A stretch of DNA of 64,000 bases from Desertimonas flava (lineage in GTDB: Bacteria > Actinomycetota > Acidimicrobiia > Acidimicrobiales > Ilumatobacteraceae): positions 310,001 to 374,000 of the forward strand of contig NZ_QKYK01000002.1 in NCBI RefSeq assembly GCF_003426815.1. Reading direction: 5' to 3'. Within the stretch, counting starts at the first letter, position 1. Every line of letters begins with the position of its first letter. Below the pieces are notes generated by a model. It was given only the letters and a program-made list of their open reading frames with translations, was not told where the DNA came from and did not search any database. The translations under genes and the position numbers were made by a program. This document shows, piece after piece, positions 56,101-62,991 of this stretch.

Positions 56101-56783
56101 GGGCCCGGGCGGCCGGTCTCACGCTCGACGCCGCTGCCGTCGCCGCCGGGATCAGCGCGGCGGTGGCCACCCCGCTCGGTCCGCTGTTCGACGGCCGGGC
56201 ACTCTCGTCCATCTCCCCGCCCGACCGTCTCGCCGAGCTGACCTTCGATCTCGAACTGCCGCGGCTCGTTCCCGCGGCCCGCATCGGCGAGGTGCTCACC
56301 TCCACCCTCGCCGACGACGACCGGCTGCGGCCCTACGGCGCCGAGCTGGCCGCCGCCCTCGACCCGGTGTCGATCACCGGCTGGCTCACCGGGTCGATCG
56401 ATGCCGTGTTCCGCGTGGCTGAGGACCACTTCGTGGTCGTCGACTACAAGACCAATCGCCTGCATGCGCCGGGCACCACCGACCCCGGCGAGGTGCTGGC
56501 GCCGTACCGGCCGGACCGTCTCGTCGACGCCATGACCCACAGCCACTATCCGCTCCAGGCGCTGCTCTACAGCGTGGCCCTCCACCGCTACCTCTCCTGG
56601 CGGCTCGGCCCGGCCTACGACCCTGAACGCAACCTCGGCGGCATCGCCTACCTCTTCGTTCGAGGCATGGTGGGTCCGGCCACGCCGACACTCGACGGTG
56701 AGTCCCACGGCGTGTTCTCCTGGCGGCCCCCGGTGGCCACCGTGCTCGCCCTCGACGACCTGCTCGGCGGAGCTGAGCGATGA
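53115..56783 (+). CDS. recB: exodeoxyribonuclease V beta subunit
   Basis: This 1222-residue RecB is the 3'-5' SF1 helicase and nuclease of RecBCD. Motifs in order are Walker A VVEASAGTGKTYTI (about 24), motif Ia VVTFTRAAAAELRDRIRQKL, TIHGFCQQAL, motif II IVLVDEFQDTDRVQWEIF, motif III LITVGDPKQAIYRFRGADV, NHRSDRRLLD, IHSAKGLEYPIVLMPF and motif VI YVAMTRARHRLELWW. The C-terminal nuclease domain has TFGTMVHEIFEQLDF and the catalytic FVVVDYKTNRL. The last residues LLGGAER are echoed in two tiny frames between recB and recD. The stop TGA (56781-56783) overlaps an ATG (56780), the first step of an ATGA chain to recD. Confidence 0.96.
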   Translation: MARATARPAAFDLAGPLPRGRTVVEASAGTGKTYTISALIARYVAGETSGAGHDLTAGFGIDQILVVTFTRAAAAELRDRIRQKLQAAADFLEGGPLPATDPWMAVFDEGSPRLRHRRALRLRDALHRFDEAVITTIHGFCQQALAQAGLRAAGDPGAQLVENDHDVVAEVCRDLLVRELADDPFRLSVDEKGRPIEWVDGKVKQADVANRQPHGPEKVERDVIAAVRTVLTNAGATTIPDPSIGGVAGRWAAIIHEAVTAIGRRQRQRREIGYDRLVSDLRDALADPVVGPPLAEQLGSRFPIVLVDEFQDTDRVQWEIFQRAFGDRRLITVGDPKQAIYRFRGADVHAYLDAVRTVDASSLAVNHRSDRRLLDGLAVLFNGATLGHDQIAVHRVDAAPSAQRSAVAEPGRDRGLRASIHIHAVADTDAVAHTSKGHLESGAVQRLVLADVASRVRSLLDGATITIAGPDGTSQSRPVRPGDIAVLVPSQRRAADTAATLREWGIPTVRSRTGSVLESEAALQWRLLLAGLATPTRARVARAAGLSWFFDLDPAALADVDRTLGVESGPGGDVGDTPLAALQRHLATLAHRLRTDGLGAFYEQLRTESKLFDVVLGAPNGDRNLADLDHVADLLVGELRGQTHEPLHVQQTLDRLIADAETEGPSEATMRRIETDDHAVHITTIHSAKGLEYPIVLMPFAYVERPNTQRPYVFNAVDGTSPDGSGNGGVGSGGSAIRYVDVASWVAWVDGFDEGSKPGDTAAKVRAAAAKADVDGDGLRTVYVAMTRARHRLELWWAPTMRSATSPFGRLLLDREGAGPVQNSPVDHEYTKRGGAAAREQIDVLAAASNGTIAAFDVPVDVPIRRPLAMGGPEREELLVADDGGRHPLANPTWRSWSFTAVTAAAAGHERTPDTAGPVGGADEPADPADGEVPMPPTTPSGAEAAPAPERAAVSVPLADVVGGTTFGTMVHEIFEQLDFTDPALPSKARRLAEDGARAAGLTLDAAAVAAGISAAVATPLGPLFDGRALSSISPPDRLAELTFDLELPRLVPAARIGEVLTSTLADDDRLRPYGAELAAALDPVSITGWLTGSIDAVFRVAEDHFVVVDYKTNRLHAPGTTDPGEVLAPYRPDRLVDAMTHSHYPLQALLYSVALHRYLSWRLGPAYDPERNLGGIAYLFVRGMVGPATPTLDGESHGVFSWRPPVATVLALDDLLGGAER

Positions 56784-56809
56784 GCAACCTCGGCGGAGCT
56801 GAGCGATGA
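56780..56809 (+). CDS. nine-residue linker frame 1 between recB and recD
   Basis: ATG 56780 overlaps the recB TGA. The frame encodes MSNLGGAER, and its TGA overlaps the ATG of the next frame at 56806. It was produced by tandem duplication of the junction. Its C-terminal LGGAER copies the RecB end. It may serve only to pass ribosomes along. Confidence 0.5.
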   Translation: MSNLGGAER

Positions 56810-56835
56810 GCGGCCTCGGCGGAGCCGAGCGATGA
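56806..56835 (+). CDS. nine-residue linker frame 2 between recB and recD
   Basis: ATG 56806 overlaps the preceding TGA. The frame encodes MSGLGGAER, and its TGA (56833-56835) overlaps the recD ATG at 56832. It is the second coupled nonapeptide in the chain and has no sequence feature beyond the repeated RecB tail. Confidence 0.5.
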   Translation: MSGLGGAER

Positions 56836-58655
56836 GCGCGGTGTTCGTGCCGGCCGACGCCGCGGCCCTGCGCGGGTTCGCCGCAGCTGGGGTGCTCGGC
56901 TCCACGGAGGTGCATGGTGCGGCGGCTCTCGTACCCGGAGCCGACGACGACGTGCTGGTGGCCACCGCTCTGGCGCTGTGGGCGCCCCGCCACGGACACG
57001 CCTACGTCGACCTCACCACCGCTGCCGAAGACGTGGTCGCGGCAGTCGCCCGGGCCGGCACCGACGACCGGGGCGACGCCCAGGCGCTGCGCGCTGCGGC
57101 GCTCGACTCGCTCGTCTGGCCCGATCCCGCACGGTGGGCCGAGCGGCTCGCCGGCAGCCCGTTCGTGCGTACCGTGGGGGACCACGAGGCGTCGCCGCCG
57201 CTCGACGACCGGCCGCTCGTGCTCGCCGGCACCCACCTCTACACCCAACGCCAGTGGGTCGACGAGTGTGTCGTCGCCACCGCCCTGCGGCGCATGGCCG
57301 TCGGCGTCGAACCGCTCCCCGCGGCTCCGCTCGCCGACCTGCTCGATCCGGCCGGCGACCAGTACGCCGCGGCGGCGACGGCGCTCGAGCGCCGGCTGGC
57401 CGTCATCGTCGGCGGTCCCGGCACGGGCAAGACCTACACCGTCGGGCGCCTGCTCGCTGCCTTGCACGCCGGATGGCCGGGCAGCGAGGCCCCGCGTCTC
57501 GGCCTGGCCGCACCCACCGGCAAGGCCGCCGCCCGCCTCACCGAGTCGATCCAACAGGCGCTGGGATCCGACGACGACCGGCCGTCCGTCCCCGACGCCG
57601 TCACCGTGCATCGCCTGCTCGGTCCCCTTCCCGACTCCCGCACCCGATTCCGGCACCACGCCGGCAACCCGATGCCCTACGACGTGGTCGTCGTCGACGA
57701 GACGTCGATGGTGCCGCTGCCCCTCATGGCGCGACTGGTCGACGCCGTCGCCGACGGCTGCCGCCTCGTGCTGCTCGGCGATCCCGACCAGCTCGAGAGC
57801 ATCGAGGTCGGCGCCGTGCTCGGCGACATCGTCCGGGCGGCTGCCGATCCGGCCTCGCCGCTGCACGGCTGCGTCACCCGCCTGCGCCGGCAGTTCCGCA
57901 CCGGGCAGGACTCACCGATCGGTCCGCTGGCCGACGCGGTGCGTGATCAGCACCCCGACGACGTTCTGTCGCTCCTTCGTGCGCACGCGGCCGATCCCGA
58001 GTCGCCGGTCTCGTTCGTCGAGATCGACGACGCCGTCGACCCGGCCCCGGCCGCGGCCGACGCCGTCCGTGCGGTCGTGGCCCCGGCGTTCGCCGACGCG
58101 CACCGGGCGGCGGCCGCCGGCGAACGCGACGCGGCGCTCGCCGCGCTCGACCCGGTCCGCATCCTGTGCGCGCACCGCCGCGGCCCATTCGGCGTGGAGA
58201 CGTGGAACGACCACGCCGAGCGGTGGCTGTTCGAGCGGCCGCCCTCGGTGCGCGACTACGTGGGCCGCCCGCTGCTCGCCACGCGCAACGACCCGCGCAC
58301 CGGCATCGTCAACGGCGCCACGGGGATCGTCGTCGCCGGCGCCGGGAGGCTGCCCCGTGCCGTGTTCCGACGCGGCGGCGAGACGGTCGACTTCGCCCCG
58401 GCCGAGCTCGACGAGTTGGAGACCGCCTACGCCATGACCGTGCACAAGACACAGGGGTCGGAGTACGACGCGGTCGTGCTCATCCACCCGCCGGCCGACT
58501 CACCGCTGGCCGGCCGCGAGCTCCTGTACACGGCCATCACGCGGTCGTCGCGCCGGCTCGTGGTGGTGGCGTCGGCGGCGGCGATCCGCCGGGCCGTCAC
58601 CAACCCGGCCCGCCGCCTCACCGGGCTCAGCGAGGCCCTCGCCGCTCCCCGCTGA
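56832..58655 (+). CDS. recD: exodeoxyribonuclease V alpha subunit
   Basis: This 607-residue RecD is the 5'-3' SF1B helicase of RecBCD. An N-terminal RecC-binding domain (1-150) is followed by Walker A VIVGGPGTGKTYTVGRLL (about 196) and LGLAAPTGKAAARLTESI. The rest of the core comprises motif II YDVVVVDETSMVPLPLMARLV, motif III RLVLLGDPDQLESIEVGAVLGDI, RLRRQFR, AMTVHKTQGSEYDAVVLI and ELLYTAITRSSRRLVVVAS. The gene is the last of recC-recB-recD. Its translation probably depends on the ATGA relay through the two nonapeptide frames. A strong repeat-hairpin follows its stop. Confidence 0.95.
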   Translation: MSAVFVPADAAALRGFAAAGVLGSTEVHGAAALVPGADDDVLVATALALWAPRHGHAYVDLTTAAEDVVAAVARAGTDDRGDAQALRAAALDSLVWPDPARWAERLAGSPFVRTVGDHEASPPLDDRPLVLAGTHLYTQRQWVDECVVATALRRMAVGVEPLPAAPLADLLDPAGDQYAAAATALERRLAVIVGGPGTGKTYTVGRLLAALHAGWPGSEAPRLGLAAPTGKAAARLTESIQQALGSDDDRPSVPDAVTVHRLLGPLPDSRTRFRHHAGNPMPYDVVVVDETSMVPLPLMARLVDAVADGCRLVLLGDPDQLESIEVGAVLGDIVRAAADPASPLHGCVTRLRRQFRTGQDSPIGPLADAVRDQHPDDVLSLLRAHAADPESPVSFVEIDDAVDPAPAAADAVRAVVAPAFADAHRAAAAGERDAALAALDPVRILCAHRRGPFGVETWNDHAERWLFERPPSVRDYVGRPLLATRNDPRTGIVNGATGIVVAGAGRLPRAVFRRGGETVDFAPAELDELETAYAMTVHKTQGSEYDAVVLIHPPADSPLAGRELLYTAITRSSRRLVVVASAAAIRRAVTNPARRLTGLSEALAAPR

Positions 58656-58733
58656 CGATCTGGGCACCGACCGTGTCATTCGGCGATCTGGGCACCGATC
58701 GTGCCGGATCTGCGACGATCGGTGTCCAGATCG
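58656..58733. terminator. bidirectional terminator of repeated and inverted units between recD and sbcC
   Basis: CGATCTGGGCACCGACCGTG (58656-58675) is repeated with one change at 58684-58703, and an inverted copy lies at 58716-58733. The second and inverted copies form an 18-pair stem (one G-T) with a 14-base loop. It separates the convergent recCBD and sbcDC operons. Confidence 0.75.
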
Positions 58734-58761
58734 ATATCGGCCGGGACCGTGTGAGCAGCGG

Positions 58762-61680
58762 TCAGCGGACGAGGGTGGAGCCGCCGCTCGGCAGCTTGCG
58801 CACCTCGATGCCCACGGGGAGCTGGCGTTTCATCGTCTCCACGTGGGTGATGACGCCGACCATGCGGCCGGTGGCGTGGAGCCCGACCAGCGCGTCGACC
58901 GCCTCGTCGAGGGCGTCGGCGTCGAGTGACCCGAAGCCCTCGTCGACGAACAACGCCTCGTGGACATCGCCGCTCTGACTGACGACGTCGGCGAGTCCGA
59001 GCGCCAGGGCCAGCGCAGCCTGGAACTGCTCACCACCCGACAGCGTGCTGGGCGGGCGGGGACGGCCAGTGTCGGCGTCGTCCACCACCAGATCGAGCCC
59101 ACTGCGGCGGGCCCCGACCCCACTCGGCTCGTCGCGCCGCAGCGAGTACCGGTGCCGGGTCATGCGGGCGAGGTGCACGTTGGCGGCCGCCGTCACCCGG
59201 TCGAGCTCGCCGGCGAGCACCCACGTCTCGAGCTGGACTCGCGTGAGGTTGTTGCCGTTGAGCGTCTCGAACACCACCCGCGCCGTGTCGTAGGCGGCGA
59301 CGGCATCGGCCGACGCGCCCTCGAGGCGCTCGGCGCTGGTGAGCGCCACCGACGCGTCGGAGAAGCGGACGTCGAGCACCTGGAGCCGGCCGGCCGCCGC
59401 CTCGGCGGCGGCGCGGGACTGGGCCCGTGCCTTCGCCAGCACCTCGACGTCGGGCCGCTCGTCGGGGATGGCGACCTCGTCGAGGGCGGCCAGGCGGGAC
59501 GAGACGTCGGCCACCGACGCCCGCCACGCCTCGATCCGGGCGGTGAGGCGGGCCAGCTCGTCGGCAGCCATCGCCACGGCGAGGGCCTCGGAGGCGTCGG
59601 CGAAGCCGCTCGCCGCCACCGCGTCGGCGAGGAGCGTGGCGGCCTGCGCGGCGGCGCCACGGGCGCTGGCAGCAGCCTGGGCGAGCGGCTCGAGCCGCGA
59701 CACTGCCCGTTCGGCACGTCGTACCAGGTCGAGCCGATTCTCGATGTCGACCGCGGCGACCTCGCCGGCGCGGGCTCGTAGCTCGGCGGCCGCCTCGCGC
59801 TTGGCGGCGTGCTCGGCCACCGCAGTGGCGTGGCGGCCGGTGAGGGCCGGCAACCGCTCGGTGGCCTCGGCGAGCTCCTTGTCCACTCGGGCCAGGGCGA
59901 GGTCGAGGCGGACCACCGCGGCCTCGGCATCGGCGGCCAGGCGGTGTGCGGCGAGCGCCGCCTCGTGGCGCTGGCGCAGCACCTCGATGTCGGTGGCCCG
60001 CTGCGGTCCGAGGCGCCGCAGGTGGTCGTCGATGCGGGCGAGCACGTCGTGCAGCGCACGGGTGGCCTCGTCGCGCCGGTGCTTGGCCCGGGCGAGGTCG
60101 TCACGGGTGACCGCGGTGCTCGGGTGGGCGGATGCCGGTGCCGGATGCTCGGGGCTGCCGCAGACGGGACACGGGTCGCCAGGGGTCAGGCGGGCGGCGA
60201 GCTCGGGGGCGACGTCGGCGAGGAACTGCGACGTGAGCCGGTCGAGGGTGGCGTCGGCATCGGCCTCGGCCGTGCGGGCGATCTCGGCGTGCGAGGCGAA
60301 CTCACCGACCTCGGCCTTGAGCGTGAGGACCTCGGCGGTCGCGGCCACCTCGGCCGCGCACCGATCGATCCCGCTGGCGACGGCGAAGCGCTCGATCCGT
60401 TCCGTCTCGAGCGGGCCGCGGCGAGCCTCGAGGTCGGTGACGAGGCGACGGCCGTGCTCGAGGGCGTTGGCGGCCCCCGCTTCGACCGCGGCGAGACGGT
60501 GCGTGGCCGCCTCGGCCTCGGCCGCCGCCTTCACGACGGCGAGCTGGTCGCCCAGCACCGAACGCAGATCGGCCAGCCGGGTGGGCGCCCCGGCCAGTGG
60601 CTCGGCCTCGATCCCCGCGGCGACGATGGCGTCGACGGCCACCGCCTGGGCCCGCTCGAGCGCCTCGGTGGCGTCGCGGTGTGAGGCGTCGGCGGCGACG
60701 TTGGCGCGGTGGGCGGCGACAACCGGCGCGGCCCGTTCGCCGCACCGGCCGCGCTCGGCGTCGGCGTGCATCGTGGCGGCGTCGGCCTGCAGCGTGGCCA
60801 GGCGGCGACGCAGTTCCGCTCGGCGATCCCAGTCGGTGGCCACGGCGATGGCCGCCGTGTGGACGTCGCGTGCCGCCTCGGCGGCGGCCGCCGCGGCGAC
60901 GGCTGCCGTGCGGCGATCGTCGATGTGCGGCGCGAGATCGTCGAGTTGCCGCCGCAGTCCGGCCAGGTCGCCGGCGACGGCCGGAACATCGTCGTCGTCG
61001 TGGAGCGCGCCGAGCAGTTCGGCCACCGCCGCGGTGGCGTTGGCCCGGTGACGCTCGACCTCGCCTCGGGTGGCGTCGACTGTCTCGCGAGCGGCGGCGA
61101 CGCGGTCACGCGCCAGCAGCGTGGCCCGCTCGTAGAGCTGGGTGCCGAACAGGTTCTGCAGCAGGGTGCGCCGCGAGGCCGTGTCGGACATGAGGAACTC
61201 GGCCCACTTGCCCTGGGGGAGCAGGACGACGCGCTGGAACTGGGCGGCGGTGAGCCCGACGAGTTGCTCGCAGCGGGCATTGACCTCCTGGGGCCGGCTG
61301 GCGATGGGTTCGAGCGTGTCGCCGACGACGCGGTAGAGGGCGGCCTTGGGCTGCTCGACGGTGGTGCCCCGGCCGCGCTGCTTGGGGCGCTCGTGGCGGG
61401 CCGTGCGCTCGACGCGGAAGCGTCCGGCCGCGGTGTCGAAGGTGAGCGCAGCGGTGGTGCGGGTGTGACGGTCGGCGTGGTGGGAGCGGACGTGCTCGAG
61501 CCGTTCGCCGGGGATGGTGCCGAAGAGGGCGAACGTCATGGCGTCGAACAGCGTCGACTTGCCGGCGCCGGTGGGGCCGCACACGACGAACAGGCCGTGC
61601 TCGGCCAACGGGGCGAAGTCGACCACCTCGGTGCCGGCGTAGGACCCGAACGCCTGGAGCTCGAGCTCGACGGGCCTCAT
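58762..61680 (-). CDS. sbcC: SbcC, Rad50-like ATPase of the SbcCD nuclease
   Basis: This 972-residue SMC/Rad50-type ATPase forms with SbcD the complex that opens hairpins and trims blocked DNA ends. Walker A is CGPTGAGKSTLFDAM (about 33-47). AQFQRVVLLPQGKWAEFLMSD follows, then a long Ala-rich coiled coil interrupted by the zinc hook DPCPVCGS near the middle, and a second coiled coil. The C-terminal signature is LSGGEQFQAALALALGLADVV, with Walker B EALFVDEGFGSLD. ATG 61680 gives the usual MRPVELELQAFGSYAG start. It lies ten bases after the sbcD stop, and convergent recD is separated by a terminator. Confidence 0.95.
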   Translation of the reverse strand: MRPVELELQAFGSYAGTEVVDFAPLAEHGLFVVCGPTGAGKSTLFDAMTFALFGTIPGERLEHVRSHHADRHTRTTAALTFDTAAGRFRVERTARHERPKQRGRGTTVEQPKAALYRVVGDTLEPIASRPQEVNARCEQLVGLTAAQFQRVVLLPQGKWAEFLMSDTASRRTLLQNLFGTQLYERATLLARDRVAAARETVDATRGEVERHRANATAAVAELLGALHDDDDVPAVAGDLAGLRRQLDDLAPHIDDRRTAAVAAAAAAEAARDVHTAAIAVATDWDRRAELRRRLATLQADAATMHADAERGRCGERAAPVVAAHRANVAADASHRDATEALERAQAVAVDAIVAAGIEAEPLAGAPTRLADLRSVLGDQLAVVKAAAEAEAATHRLAAVEAGAANALEHGRRLVTDLEARRGPLETERIERFAVASGIDRCAAEVAATAEVLTLKAEVGEFASHAEIARTAEADADATLDRLTSQFLADVAPELAARLTPGDPCPVCGSPEHPAPASAHPSTAVTRDDLARAKHRRDEATRALHDVLARIDDHLRRLGPQRATDIEVLRQRHEAALAAHRLAADAEAAVVRLDLALARVDKELAEATERLPALTGRHATAVAEHAAKREAAAELRARAGEVAAVDIENRLDLVRRAERAVSRLEPLAQAAASARGAAAQAATLLADAVAASGFADASEALAVAMAADELARLTARIEAWRASVADVSSRLAALDEVAIPDERPDVEVLAKARAQSRAAAEAAAGRLQVLDVRFSDASVALTSAERLEGASADAVAAYDTARVVFETLNGNNLTRVQLETWVLAGELDRVTAAANVHLARMTRHRYSLRRDEPSGVGARRSGLDLVVDDADTGRPRPPSTLSGGEQFQAALALALGLADVVSQSGDVHEALFVDEGFGSLDADALDEAVDALVGLHATGRMVGVITHVETMKRQLPVGIEVRKLPSGGSTLVR

Positions 61681-61690
61681 GACACGCGGC

Positions 61691-62944
61691 TCACGGAGTG
61701 GCCTCGGCGAGGGCGGCGTCGAGCAGTTCGTGCAGCATCTCGCGCTCGGCGTGGGTGGGCGGACGATTGGTGACGTCGGACCAGAACGAGGTGGCCGCAT
61801 CGAGCGGCGACAGGCGCGAGCGTGCCGCGGCCGGCGCGGGGTCGGCGACGGTGTCGGGACCGGCGGGCGGTTGCAGGACGATCTCGGTGACGAAGCGATA
61901 GCGGTGCAGGAGCCGGGCCTTGGCGTCGAGGACGTGGCTGGGGTCGGTGAGTACCGCCCGGACGAAGTGGTGTTCGGCGTGGGCGTGGCGGGGGGACATC
62001 AGCAGGTCGTCGATCGTGCCCGTGAGGGTGACGACCGGCCGGCCGACGGGCACCGGGATCTCCGTGGTGGTGCACCGGCCGGTGGGGTCGACGTCGACGA
62101 TGACGACGTGCTTGGCGTGCGTCTCGGAGAACGAGTAGGGCAGGGGGGAGCCGCAGTAGCGGCGGGTGGGATCGGCGCCGACGAGTTGCGGGCGGTGCAG
62201 GTGGCCGAGGGCGACGTACGAGAAGCCGTCGAACGTGGTGGTGGCGACCCGTGGTGAGGTGCCGACGGCCAGCGCGCGCTCGGAGTCGGACTCGATGGCC
62301 CCGGCGACGAAGGCGTGGGCGACGGCCACCGACCGTGGCGCGCCGACCCGGCGGTGGAGGGCCGCCTTCAACACCGTCTGGTGGGTGGGGCGCCTCGGGG
62401 CGTCGTCGGGGTCCGGTTCGTCCCGTGTGGCGGCGGCCGAGACCCCGAGGTCGAAGGCCAGCTGGGCCGGGGCATCGTGGTCGGGCAGTAGCGGGAGGTC
62501 GGGCGCCCGACGGCGGTGGACCGGTTGGTTCGGGGCCATCACGGGGTCGAGGTAGGGCACGGCGACGACGTCGAGCGGACCGTCGGAGAACTCCAGCGTG
62601 ACGGTCTCGCCGGCGCGGGCGAAGCCGCCGCGGATGATGACACCGGCGGCGTCGGTGAGGCCGTCGGCGGCGGCCACGCGGTCGGGGCTGTCGTGATTGC
62701 CGGCGATGGCGACCACCTTGGCGCCGGCGCCGACGATGCCGGTGAGGGCGTGGCGCAACAGGTTGACCGACTCGGTGGGCGGGATGGCGCGGTCGTAGAG
62801 GTCGCCGGCGACGACGACGAGATCGATGGATTCCTGGCCGACGACATCGACGAGCCAGTCGACGAACGCGGCCTGATCGGCCGCCAACGACACCTGGCCG
62901 AAACTGCGGCCCAGATGCCAGTCGCTGGTGTGCAACATCCTCAC
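61691..62944 (-). CDS. sbcD: SbcD, Mre11-like nuclease of SbcCD
   Basis: This 417-residue metallophosphoesterase is the nuclease partner of SbcC. Metal-binding motifs are HTSDWHLGRSFG (about 5-16), VVVAGDLYDRAIPP, AIAGNHDSPDR and YVALGHLHRPQ. A capping domain and C-terminal SbcC-binding helices follow. A Pro/Asp-rich insert near 190 (DEPDPDDAPRRPTH) is longer than usual. GTG 62944 restores the family start MRMLHTSDWHLG and has TAGGGT seven bases upstream, so a leaderless operon start is likely. Confidence 0.95.
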   Translation of the reverse strand: MRMLHTSDWHLGRSFGQVSLAADQAAFVDWLVDVVGQESIDLVVVAGDLYDRAIPPTESVNLLRHALTGIVGAGAKVVAIAGNHDSPDRVAAADGLTDAAGVIIRGGFARAGETVTLEFSDGPLDVVAVPYLDPVMAPNQPVHRRRAPDLPLLPDHDAPAQLAFDLGVSAAATRDEPDPDDAPRRPTHQTVLKAALHRRVGAPRSVAVAHAFVAGAIESDSERALAVGTSPRVATTTFDGFSYVALGHLHRPQLVGADPTRRYCGSPLPYSFSETHAKHVVIVDVDPTGRCTTTEIPVPVGRPVVTLTGTIDDLLMSPRHAHAEHHFVRAVLTDPSHVLDAKARLLHRYRFVTEIVLQPPAGPDTVADPAPAAARSRLSPLDAATSFWSDVTNRPPTHAEREMLHELLDAALAEATP

Positions 62945-62991
62945 GGCCCCAACCCTAAAGAGAGGGTGTCACAGAGTTCGCGGATGCGAGG

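Larger units (their letters stand above)
56763..56840 (+). repeat. three 26-bp tandem copies of the recB-recD junction
   Basis: Copies lie at 56763-56788, 56789-56814 and 56815-56840. Each holds CTCGGCGGAGC then GAGCGATGAGC, including an ATGA stop-start overlap. The first carries the recB stop and the third carries the recD start. Because 26 is not a multiple of three, each copy moves the frame and creates a new short gene. Confidence 0.93.

Noticed and set aside
56763-56840. Possible CRISPR or attachment-site repeats at the recB-recD junction
   Set aside because: Units are contiguous without spacers and contain the stop and start codons of the flanking genes; no integrase or mobile gene is nearby.
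53025-57866. Very long open frame (over 1600 codons) on the minus strand across recB and recD
   Set aside because: It is antisense to genes with complete helicase and nuclease motifs and has a low-complexity Gly/Arg/Val-rich translation with no domain pattern. Such frames are expected in high-GC coding DNA.
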